Assembly (NCBI GenBank): GCA_033807695.1
Contig: CM066301.1
Span: forward strand, 3,038,001-3,102,000
From: Daedaleopsis sinensis
Lineage: Eukaryota > Basidiomycota > Agaricomycetes > Polyporales > Polyporaceae
DNA length: 64,000 nt
Reading direction: 5' to 3'
Part shown: in pieces, positions 1-9,600 of the stretch
Layout: each line of letters starts with the position of its first letter
Numbering within the stretch: position 1 is the stretch's first letter
Made by a program: the position numbers and the translations under genes
The notes under the pieces: model-generated
Databases searched by the model: none
What the model was told of the DNA's origin: nothing
The model's input: the letters and a program-made list of their open reading frames with translations, nothing else

Positions 1-280
1 GATCCTTCGTGACAGTTCGACCTTCGGACACCTGCCTCGCCCAGTAATCTTGGTACCATTGCTTCACGTCTTTGCAGGTGTCGAGGCGGAAACCACGGGT
101 TTCAATCAGGTTGCGATACAAGCACCAGTTTGGAGTCAGGCGGCGATTGACGTGCTCCTCGTCGACGGACGAATCTGATGTACATGAACCATCATCGTCG
201 CTTTCGTAGTTGCTTGAGCTAGCTGTACTATGTTGTGAATGTTGGCGACGAATGCGGGAGGGCGAGAGGATGGACGCCAT
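1..280 (-). CDS. 5' part of an unrecognised protein (runs off the left edge)
   Basis: An open frame starts with ATG at 280-278 and stays open to base 1, giving 93 residues. The first 50 or so residues are rich in Ser, Asp and Glu and probably disordered. After that the sequence changes to an ordered, Trp/Tyr/Arg-rich segment (LTPNWCLYRNLIETRGF, followed by an LDT-KDVKQWY stretch), which looks like the beginning of a folded domain. I do not recognise the family. The codon use and the switch from disordered to ordered sequence support real coding. The protein continues outside the window and there may be introns further on. It is divergent from the RRM gene at 1111. Confidence 0.55.
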   Translation of the reverse strand, partial: MASILSPSRIRRQHSQHSTASSSNYESDDDGSCTSDSSVDEEHVNRRLTPNWCLYRNLIETRGFRLDTCKDVKQWYQDYWARQVSEGRTVTKD

Positions 281-1110
281 AGACCATGGGCATGTGGACG
301 CGAGGGGTGAGTCACTGCAAATGGAGGCACTAGTGAGATGGTGTTCTTATGCCGATATGCATCAGCCTGAGGCTCTGTTAGGAAACGGAACGACAACCTC
401 GAAAAGGGAGTGGCGATGTTGCCACGTCCGCTGGGAGCTGCATAGGGCGTGAAGCAAAGTCATGAAGCGTTCCGAGAAACGGGAAGCTATAGGCCTTAAT
501 CATGTCCGACAGTGACGCCGGACGGAGGGCGGAAGATGGATCAAAATACGCGCGACCATCGCGAGAGCTCGCGCGCTGTTGCCTGTCATGGTGCGTGGGT
601 CCACACAAGGGGCCCTAAAGGATACGAACAATTGGCCTGATAAGGTGGATTTGATGTGCCCGAGGGCAGGACACAGGTCACGCGAAAGCTAGGGATGATG
701 GATAACTGAATGGTCGACCAGGAAGAGCAATTGGTGGAGGTGACTGCTGTCTGGTGTGCATCGCAGCGCGTAAGCACAACCCACAAGGAGATGGCTGGTT
801 CACACAGTCCATGGTAGCATCGTCCAGGCTGTTGCGCCGAAGGGATAACGAGAGATATCTATGCCAATTGGGGGAAAGCGTCCAGCAGGAGATGAGATAT
901 CTATGCCAATTGGGGGAAAGCGTCCAGCAGGAGATGAGACATCCGAGGACAGCTGGGTGTTCCCATGCAAGACGAGATGAGCGCAGGAAAGAAGCTTGCA
1001 CATATGCTCGGACACGCCTCGGGCCAAACGCTCGTCCACAAGGTGGTACGGGCGTGAGAACCTCGGCAAAGTGGCAGGTTGCCATGTTCAGCCTCTGAAC
1101 CACTCACGCA
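281..1110. other. Intergenic region between two divergent genes
   Basis: No convincing gene is seen here. The region separates the start of the left-edge gene (280, minus) from the RRM gene (1111, plus) and should hold both promoters. It contains a perfect 42-bp tandem duplication at 853-936. Open frames on both strands cross this duplication without resembling a protein. Confidence 0.6.
853..936. repeat. Perfect 42-bp tandem duplication (two copies)
   Basis: Bases 853-894 and 895-936 are identical and each begins agatatctatgccaattggg. The unit length is a multiple of three, so overlapping open frames on both strands repeat 14 codons, but neither frame looks like a real protein. The identity of the copies points to a recent duplication. 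Confidence 0.9.
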
Positions 1111-1777
1111 ATGGAGGAAGGCACAAAGTCCAAGAAAACAGTCTTCATCGGCGGAATCGGGGACGACGTCGACGAGGCCGTCCTCATCGACAACTTCGCC
1201 ACCTTCGGTCCGTGCCACGTCTATATTTCTCCCATGTGCTCTCCTCACATGTCCTCCAGGCGATGTAATTGAGGTTCAGCTTCCGTCCGCACCTGCTAAC
1301 CCCGCCCATCCAAATGGTACGCGTCTTCTGCGCTCGTGGGCGACCATATATAACGCTGACATGTCCATACGACATATGGCCGTAGAAACGAAGCACCGAG
1401 GGTTTGCCTTCGTGACGTACTCCTCTCCGGCAGATGCTCAGGATGCTATCGACAACATGGACCTGAACGAGCTCAACGGTCGTGTGCTGAGGGTGAACCT
1501 CGCTCGCCCAATGAAAGGTCCAACACAGGCCGCTGGCAACAGAGCGAGTATGTCTCTTTTTTTCTCCACAGTTCTTGCGTCACACTGACGCCCCGCAGTT
1601 TGGGAGTCGGAAGATTGGCTTCACAAGCATGCAAAACCTTTGGCTCAGAGCGGTGGTACGTGTCGCCGATCGCGCAGCACATGCTTGGCCTGACTTTCTA
1701 TCCCAGGTGCCGCTCTTCGTGCGCAACCCGGAGATGAGGGAAACCCCGGCGGAGACGACGAAGCAATGGAGGAATGA
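1111..1777 (+). CDS. RRM protein resembling the N-terminal RRM of cyclophilin E
   Basis: The five exons are 1111-1207, 1260-1316, 1386-1547, 1599-1655 and 1707-1777, giving about 147 aa. The single RRM fills residues 9-95, with an RNP2-like strand TVFIGGI and an RNP1 motif [10 protein letters not shown], followed by the IDNMD and [12 protein letters not shown] segments. Together with the downstream IWESEDWL motif, this matches the RRM half of eukaryotic cyclophilin E (CYP33), a spliceosome-associated peptidyl-prolyl isomerase. The cyclophilin half is absent: the protein ends in a short acidic Gly/Asp/Glu tail. It is therefore an RNA- or protein-binding module without isomerase activity. The gene is convergent with TAF13, with 164 bp between the stops. 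Confidence 0.85.
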
Positions 1778-1941
1778 GCCGGCCATATCCCGCATTGCGC
1801 ACTGTATTCTAGCATGTCTGACACCGTGTCGCACGTACACACAACGTTTCCTGGTGGCCAGGCTTCAACCCGAGCATGCATTATCATTACTACTAATACA
1901 TCAGGCCTATGATACACTAGAGACTGTAAACAAGAGCCAAA

Positions 1942-2781
1942 TCACATATTCGAGCCAGTAGGTGGTATATCACGTTCGTCAAACTCGGCACGAGCACGCT
2001 TGATGTCTTCCTGCATGAACAGCAACTCCTCCATACGAGCCAGCTTCTTCGCGTCGGCTGGATGGGATAGAGCGCGGCGCAAGTCCTCGATCGACAGCCG
2101 AGACTTCTTGCCACCTCCTGACGCTGTTTGGACCTGCGATGAATGTCGTTTGAGTTATAGGTGTATGGTTTCAGCGAAACATAATTACCACGTCTACGAT
2201 GTACTCGATGAGTATCTCTTCCATGACATTCACGGTGTCGTTCGCCGGGTTCCGGTCATCACCAAACCCATACATCAAGTTCCTCACTGCGAGCGAGATG
2301 TCAGTCTCGAACAAGTAAGAAAGGGGAAGAATCACGCACGTTCTTTCGTGAACAACCCTCTATAGCTCGAGCCCTTCCGCCCACTCCGTCCATACAAATT
2401 CGGGTCTCGGTTATACGACGCAAAGGTGTACGTGGAGGGCACCGCCGTTCGTGCCGTGACGGAAGACGGCGCAATAGCTGGAATGGCGGTTACTGGAGCA
2501 GGGATGGTTGCAGTCTGAGCTGTGGACGTTGTCGCTGTCGCGGGCTTCTGAGCAGTCGCAACTTGCGCGTGGGCGGTCTGCTGTTGCTGCTGGGGATAGT
2601 AGGTGTAGCCGTGGTAAGGCCATGTCCCGTAGCTCGTCACGGCGGTGGGTGGTGCATATGGTTGGTACTGTGCGGTTGGGTACGCGGCTGAGCCTTGGGG
2701 GTGTGCGTAGGTTCCAGCTGTCTGTGGATGGTACCCGTATGGATATGTTGTGCCCGCCGTGTACTGTGGATAGTGTGACAT
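1942..2781 (-). CDS. TAF13: Transcription initiation factor TFIID subunit 13
   Basis: Exons in coding order are 2781-2340, 2286-2189 and 2133-1942, giving 243 aa. Residues 148-243 are a TAF13 histone fold: an FTKELRNLMYGFGDD start, the EILIEYIVD helix, then SRLSIEDL and KRARAEFDE. TAF13 pairs with TAF11 inside TFIID during RNA polymerase II pre-initiation complex assembly. The first 147 residues are a Tyr-, Pro-, Gln-, Ala- and Thr-rich low-complexity extension with a Gln run, lacking in short animal TAF13. This tail looks intrinsically disordered and prion-like. The gene is divergent from RRP4, with 254 bp between the starts. Confidence 0.9.
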
Positions 2782-3035
2782 TGCAGGTGACTGTTGGAGA
2801 TGTGGATGGTGGTGGGCCGTGGCTTGAGGACGTCGCGTCTAAGTAGCGCCCATAAACTGTATTTTGTGGCACGGGTCACGGGTGACGAGATCCAGATCTG
2901 CATGAGCCTGCTCCGGCTCTCTCTGGAGTCTCCGTTCGCCACTGGCTACTTACACCTAAAGCATTAGCTGCGGTACAATTCCTTCAACACTGGGACACTC
3001 TTTCACGGCTGAACTGCGTAGCGAACTGCTTAACG

Positions 3036-4420
3036 ATGATCACGTTCGCATCCTTTCCTTCGGCCTCCGATGCGTCTGGGAGCTACGGCACAACGCGACA
3101 CCACCCCGACGTCGAAGACGACATCCACATGGACATGGAAGACGACGACTTCGAGGAAGGGGTGCAGCGGCTCACAGTCCCGGGCGAATATATCACCTCC
3201 TCCCACGCATTCATGCGGTATGTCCGCGTCCGCATGCCCGCGAACGCATCCATAACGCCCGAACGTCGAACAGAGGACATGGGACGTACGTCGACAACGA
3301 GGAAGTGATCGCATCGGTGGCGGGAACGGTGGAACGCGTGAACAAGCTCATCACAGTGCGTGCGGTACGCAGCAGGTAGACCGTCCGTACACCACCCTGG
3401 TCAAATGTTGAACGTAAGCTTTGCAGATACAATCCCGAGGTTGGTGACCTTGTCGTAGGGCGCATCACAGAGGTGAGCACATGCGTGCGGTAGTGCTCGC
3501 TCTAGAGACTGGAAATTGCATAGGTCCAACCCCGTCGGTGGAAAGTGGACGCCAATTCAAGACAAGACGCCGTCCTGATGCTCTCCTCCGTAAACCTTCC
3601 CGGAGGTGTACAGGTACGCCCTGGCGTGATGTTTGGGAGCTCACGACTCTCATCTCACGCGTTTTCTTGCCAGCGCCGGAAATTGGAGAGTGATGAGCTC
3701 CAAATGCGCACATTCTTCGAGGAAGGCGACCTCCTCGTCGCCGAGGTGCAGGCTTTCTTCGCGGACGGTGCGATGTCTCTCCATACACGATCCCTACGCT
3801 ACGGCAAGGTAGGTGACCTTTCATATAATGCAGAGGACATAGCTCATGTAGTCCGCTAGCTACGAAATGGGCAGCTGGTCACGGTGCCTCCAATTTTAAT
3901 CCGCCGCCTTAAATCGCACTTTGTGTCGCTACCATGTGGTGTAGACCTCATACTCGGCCTCAACGGCTACATCTGGGTCAGCAAGCATGTTAAACAAAGC
4001 GAACAAGAAGGCGAAGAAGGGTTCGACGCTGAGGCCGTTTACTCGAACAGGAACGATGTAAGTTACGACGTCTCACGAAGGGACCTCTGTCTCATACTAC
4101 CCACCCTTAGGAAATCGACGACGCTACGCGTGCAGCAATTGCACGTGTTTCGAATATCATCAAGATACTCGCGGCGCATTTTGTACCACTCACGGATGCC
4201 GTCCTATTCGAGGCGTATGAGTGGGCGGTGGAGCAGGAGAATAGCGTCAAGGATCTGCTAGCGGACGAGGTTGGGGAAACCTTAGTAGCTAGCATCGGGC
4301 TAGGTATGCGACAATGAAAGCATTTCGAATACAATACATCGCTTTGACAATGTGCAAGGTCGCAAGATCGCAAGACACAAGGTCTGGGACATCTGCAATT
4401 GTCGGCAGGGTCTAATCTGA
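3036..4420 (+). CDS. RRP4: Exosome complex component RRP4
   Basis: The eight exons are 3036-3217, 3274-3375, 3427-3472, 3524-3613, 3674-3808, 3860-4057, 4111-4303 and 4359-4420, giving 335 aa. An acidic N-terminus leads to the GHGTYV segment. The S1 domain follows ([56 protein letters not shown]), and a KH-type C-terminal half begins near residue 215. RRP4 (EXOSC2) is one of the three S1/KH cap subunits of the RNA exosome, acting in 3'-5' RNA processing and decay in nucleus and cytoplasm. The last exon overlaps the end of the opposite-strand DUF4211 gene by 9 bp. Confidence 0.95.
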
Positions 4421-6297
4421 GTCCATATCGCCTCCACGCCCGACCTTGATGTCCAGGTGCCGGGCAGCGTCCATCATGTTCTTAATCTCCTGCCACTGGA
4501 TGGCGATAACTTGGCGTTGGTCGAGCCAGTCCATGATTGCATCCGCATCCTTCAGGTCTTCAGGAGGTTCCTTGCCGTTGACGTAGGCTACTTTGACGAA
4601 ACCCCGGCCGTCTCGATTGGCTTTCAGGGTGTCCACCTCGTCCCGTAGTGCATGGAAGAGATGATACTGTGTACGTGATGAGCACAACCAAGAATAATGA
4701 AAGATTGTGCACTCACCTCCCAGTGAGTGAATTGGTGGTATGTACGGGTCCTCTTGGCGCAAAACCGACCGAGGTCAAACTGTCTCTTCACCTCTATATG
4801 TTCTGACTCGTCATCGTTTTCTGAGCTACTGTTTGCCAATGACTTTAAATGTAGTTAGTAGCCTTCGTAAGTTTGATGGAGAGGTGGGACGTGCCTCATA
4901 GGTCATCGGGTCATATGGCTCCCCACTGAGCCTTCCTTGCAGAGTCGACTTGCGACTACCAAGATTACACGCATCGCAGCCAGGAACCGTGAACTCCAAA
5001 TGTGACAAATCAAAGCTGGGATACTTGTCCAAAGCCTTGCGGAACTGTGGTTTCCAGGTCGACCCGGCGACGAGCGAGTCTCGCATGCCCGAGAGCTTCC
5101 TCCTCGCAATCTTCAAGGGCACTCTGAAGTATTGGTCTATTTCGCGCGGTAAGCATTCGAGAGGTCCTCGGGTGGAGAAATGACACTCACTAGCCTGGAG
5201 CTTAAGAACGACATCTTCACGTTCATCCGGGTCATATACCGCAATGTGGACGAACATTTGACAGATAATCTTGAAGTGGTGCAAGAGGTCCTGGTAGGTG
5301 TTCATACTGAACTCTGCTGGAAGCTCGATCGCATTGCCGACGTCGTCCTCCACAATGAAGCCCTCATCGTCACCTGCTTCCTCTCTTGTCTCGTCTTCGT
5401 CGTCTCTTGACTCGTCGCCATCGTTGCCCACGCCAGAGTCGGGTCGTGCGTGAGAGAACGGAGTAGTGTCACTCTCGTCGTCCTCCCCGTCCTCTTCATT
5501 AGACGATTCGGACTGCATAGCCTGTCCTCGTTTCTTCCCTGTATGAATCATGCCTAGTTAGCTCGAAGTTCCGAACACTCGTTGAAATACGTACGCTTGA
5601 GTTTCTCCAGATTCTTCTGAAATAGAGATCGCTTGTCTCGTGTTCTCAAACGTGACTCGATGATTCCTATGTCGCAATCCTTCACTGTCTATCCCTTGGT
5701 TGGAGAAGTAGCATAGGACATACTCTCTTCGTCAACTTCATCTAGTAGGTCCACATCGTCCTCTTCTGGAGGAGTCGGGGGCCTTTCTCCCTTCACAAGC
5801 TTGCGCTTCTTAGCTGGGTGTGCTTCTTCCTCGTCATCTGAGTCGAATATTATGGACGACCCCCCCGCACTCCGCTTGCCCTTGTGTCTATACATTTCGC
5901 GTCCTTCACCATCGCCAGACAGAACGGGAGATTCGGATTCTGGACTATGCGCCCTCCTCAAACGCCTCTTGCCGTTTTTGGAGGGAGTGGGTCGTGGTAT
6001 GAAGTCGTCCTCGTCCTCGCTAGGCGGCTCGAGGACATCGGGCTCGAAATGGATCGCACCTGGGTCGCTGCTCTGGCTCCCATCCTCATCAATTGCGTAG
6101 GTTGTAGAGGATCCAGGCACAAGTTCGTCATCTTCGTCGACATTGGCGCGTCCTCCCCTTGTGCCTGGTCTACGTTGCTTGCGCCGCGCAGTTGGGGACC
6201 GGTGTTCGCCTCGGCTCGGAGGGCTAGATAGGAAACCGTCCAGTTTCTTTTGTCTTAGTCTTTTTGGAGTGGTAGAGGCTGTTTTACGTGGAGGCAT
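4412..6297 (-). CDS. DUF4211-domain nuclear protein
   Basis: Exons in coding order are 6297-5724, 5666-5595, 5538-5191, 5136-4895, 4842-4717 and 4666-4412, giving 538 aa. I took the ATG at 6297 (MPPRK) as start; upstream in-frame sequence has only a weak ATG option. The first 270 residues are charged, with Lys/Arg patches (nuclear signals) and acidic Ser tracts. From about residue 275 an acidic run with GFIVEDD opens a folded region matching the fungal DUF4211 family, continuing through HHFKIICQMFVHIA to the GC-AG intron at 4843-4894. The molecular role of DUF4211 is not established; a chromatin role is only a guess from composition. The gene is convergent and overlapping with RRP4. Confidence 0.8.
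4843..4894 (-). other. GC-AG intron in the DUF4211 gene
   Basis: The 52-nt intron has donor GAG|GCACGT and acceptor AAG, with a textbook TACTAAC branch site. No GT donor keeps the frame from the PYDPMTYE end into the next exon (SLANSSSENDD). Without splicing, the frame closes after 26 unrelated codons. Confidence 0.8.
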
Positions 6298-6694
6298 AGT
6301 AGCAGACACCGAAGAATTGTGCGCAATATGCGAACTGCCTCCAAAGTCGACCGTCAAAGTCCTGGTAAGAGACGGAGTAAACCTAGATAGGGCCCAGGTA
6401 AGAGCTGTCTCCATTCGGGCGCTGCCGCTCTCAAGACGCGTCAGTGGCTGTACAATGTCACGTGCTTTACGCGACAAGGCGCGCGCAGCTTGTGGAGGTA
6501 AGCGCCTTAGTCTGTGCGCGACGCGGTGACACCGCCCATGTCTACCTCGAACTCTTTCCTCCTAACAGTCCTCTCCACGTCCCGACGTTCGCCATTACTG
6601 GAATCCATGCTACCTACTGAACTTTGCTGACACCCCGTCTTCGAGATCACCTTCGACTTGTACAACAGCTAGCTGCGTTGCGCCCGACGACTAC
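6298..6694. promoter_or_regulatory. Shared intergenic region of DUF4211 and the giant C1-domain gene
   Basis: These 397 bp separate two divergent starts (6297 minus, 6695 plus) and must contain both promoters and 5' leaders. The left part also reads as an upstream extension of the DUF4211 frame, without a convincing start codon. I see no clear TATA box or other nameable element. Confidence 0.5.
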
Positions 6695-9600
6695 ATGGCC
6701 AGTACTCCGACCCTTCGTGTAGATACTAGTCATGGCGGCCCGTTCGTCATAGATACTGGCTCTGCACAATCTCCAAGCTCTCCGAGGTCACCATCCTTTG
6801 GCGTCACCGCTAGCAGTCGTGCTCGGAGTCTTTCACAAGCGGTCCTACCCTCTTTCAGAATATCGAGTGTCGGCGATGCGAGCAAGTCTCATCCCTCCCA
6901 AGTAGAGCCTCGCAGACAATCTGCTCCGAACGGAATCAACCGAGCCCGCAATGAGTCTCGCAAGCTACTGGCTCATATTCTCTCGCAGCTACAAAACAGG
7001 CCAGTCCCTCCATCGCTGCTCAGTACCTTAGTCTCCGGCTCTGGTCACTCCGACAAGAGTGCTGCCTCAGTGATGAGATCTGTGAAGGTCGCTGTCAAGT
7101 TTACTGGCACGCTGCGAGAACGACGCACACACCAACCAGTACCCCAGGATGACACCGACTCGGAGGACGAAGACAGCGAGGGCTTCACCACCGATACTAC
7201 TATCGACCTCCTGAACCAATTGAAGGATGTCATGACCCTCTCCATTGCTCACAGCTGGGACATCTTCTACGACAGGCTCGTTCATCGATTCAGTCTTATG
7301 TATGATCCATTGCTAACCTGTCACTCAGTGCCCCTCAAAGCCAGCGAAGCAACAGTGAAAAGCTTAGAGAGTCCTTCATGCGCAGAAGAAGTCTTTCCGT
7401 TGGGAGATCTCGGTCCCGTTCTCCTTCCGTTGGACGAGGTGATTCGGAAGGCGCACTACGTGCTCCAGAGCTCCTTTCTCAGTGTATATCCATCCTCGCA
7501 TCCATCATTGCTGAAGACTGTCGCTACAAAGTGTCAGCACCACGCCCTTCTAGACCACCGAACTCCCTGCAGTTTGTCGTTCTCGACGTTGCTCGCTTTC
7601 TCCTCCATACCCATCGTCACGACGCAAGAGTGATATCGCAGATAGGCTTCGCTCTCCTCCCTGCTTTCCTCACGTTCAGTCCTGAGATGCACACACGTCT
7701 GTTGGCATTCTTCGACGAAGGTGTGCTAGGTAACCTATTGGCAGACTTGAGGGGCCTACAAGGCACACGTCAGCTGCCGTCTCCTTCCGCAGGTGCGAAG
7801 TTACGTTCAGTGGGGGAAGGTTGAAGGAACTGAGTATCTAGTAGACTTGTCGTACAATGATTCGATGTCCAATAATGAGCCCCCAATGGTGTCGATCCTC
7901 GTAGACGAAGTCAAGGAAGATGCCGACACTTCTCGCTCTGAGGCGAGTTGGAGACGATGGACGCGGGCACTCACACCAGAGGACGTCGCTATTCGATCAA
8001 CGTCGGCCCCCTTGCAGGACGTCGCGATATACCATCTCTCCTCGATCATACCACCCCTTCTTGCTGCTATCCTTGAAAGCATCAATCTCAGCTCTGTAAA
8101 CTCGTCGACGCTGCACAGGTTCCACAGTCTGCTCAGCAGGATCATAGAGAGTAAGCCTGACGCGTATCTGGACGTGCTAGCTGTCATTGCGTACCACACT
8201 CCCCGGGCTCGGTACGCTGCGATCAGCCTGCTCCTCTCTTACTGGCCACACGCAATTGGACATCTCACTGCCAGCAAGACATTCCCTGCGGTCAACTACC
8301 ACGAGGCCATTGCCCGAGAGACTCAAGGCGCACTCCTCTCGCGCCGGCAGCATGCACATCCCTACGCCCACCAGTTCGTACCATGGCGATTTTCCAAGGC
8401 ATCTGGCCCAAGCGTCTTCGCAGGCGTATCGCTGTACGACTGCCACTCGTGTACAGGGCCAATCGAGGGCTTTGGGCTGCTGTGCCCTTTGTGCATGTGC
8501 GTCGTGCACTTCGACTGTTACGACTACCCGGACGGGAGCTTCTTCACGCAATATGGGATCGCCGCGGACCCGAGCATGCAGAAGGTCGCCGTGCATCGTT
8601 TCTGCCACGTCCTCCCGCAACGCCACTCTGTCGGGTCCGATGTGGTCTACAAAGCACAACATGCGTTCCGACCGGTCAACCTGTTCAGCCTGACCCTGTG
8701 CTTCGCTTGCAGAAAGCCACTATGGGGTCCTGTCCTTCAAGCTCTTCAATGTGGCTCGTGCAAGCAGTTTGTACATTCGAACTGCTTGACCAGGGTAGCT
8801 TCGGACGAGTTGACAAGGTGTCGATCCGTGGTTATCGACGACACCTACATGACCATTTCGTGGAAGGCACTGCGGCAATCATTCGCGGATCACTACCGGG
8901 AACTATTCCTCACCGAGGCCGACCTTCCTCTCAAGACGTACGAAGAACTCTCCATCTTCTCTGCCGTGTTGTGGATACAACTGCAGATACTAACCAACGG
9001 CCTCGCTTTGGGCTCCATTGTGGTCCAGCAAGGCCATAGCACAGCTGATAACTCGCAGCTGGATGAATTCGAGCTACACTACCTGGTCAATCTATACGAG
9101 GCGTTCCTCTCATCGCGCCCTGCGCCCGTGTCCCAGGCCCTATCTGACCATTTCGTGGAGAATCGGCTTCGTGCATCAGGGACATATCTGTTCTTCAACT
9201 GGAACGTGTTGACGTTCATCCTCAGCATTGTCAAGTCTCCCGCTTCCAGTACCGATGGCCCGAATGGGCCTTCCGCCGACCTCCTTACCGCCGATCAGCT
9301 TGGATTCGGCCGCGACTCACCACTCGATGATAATGTCTATCCGTTCGAGATGGTCACTCTAGCACACCTCAGAGACCAGCTCGGGGACCAACTCCATGTC
9401 CATTCTGAGGCCGCGGCTCGGTATCTCCTCTCTCACATGTTTCACCTCGGATTCTTCCAGCGGCTGGACTCGCAAAGCAACCTGTTTGATGGTGGTCCTC
9501 ATCCAGAACGGCTGCAATGCTCCTTCCCCATTCCTATTGGCCTCGAAGTGTCGACGGAGGTGGAGACGTTAGTGGCTTCTATCGATGCATGTCTCTCCGA

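Noticed and set aside
754..1103. Open frames on both strands across the 42-bp duplication
   Set aside because: They appear on both strands, show no domain or codon signature, and are followed by the real RRM gene in another frame.
9018..9212. Alternative frames inside the long exon 7793-9727 of the C1-domain gene
   Set aside because: The main frame is open for 645 codons with clear zinc motifs, so the others are shadows.
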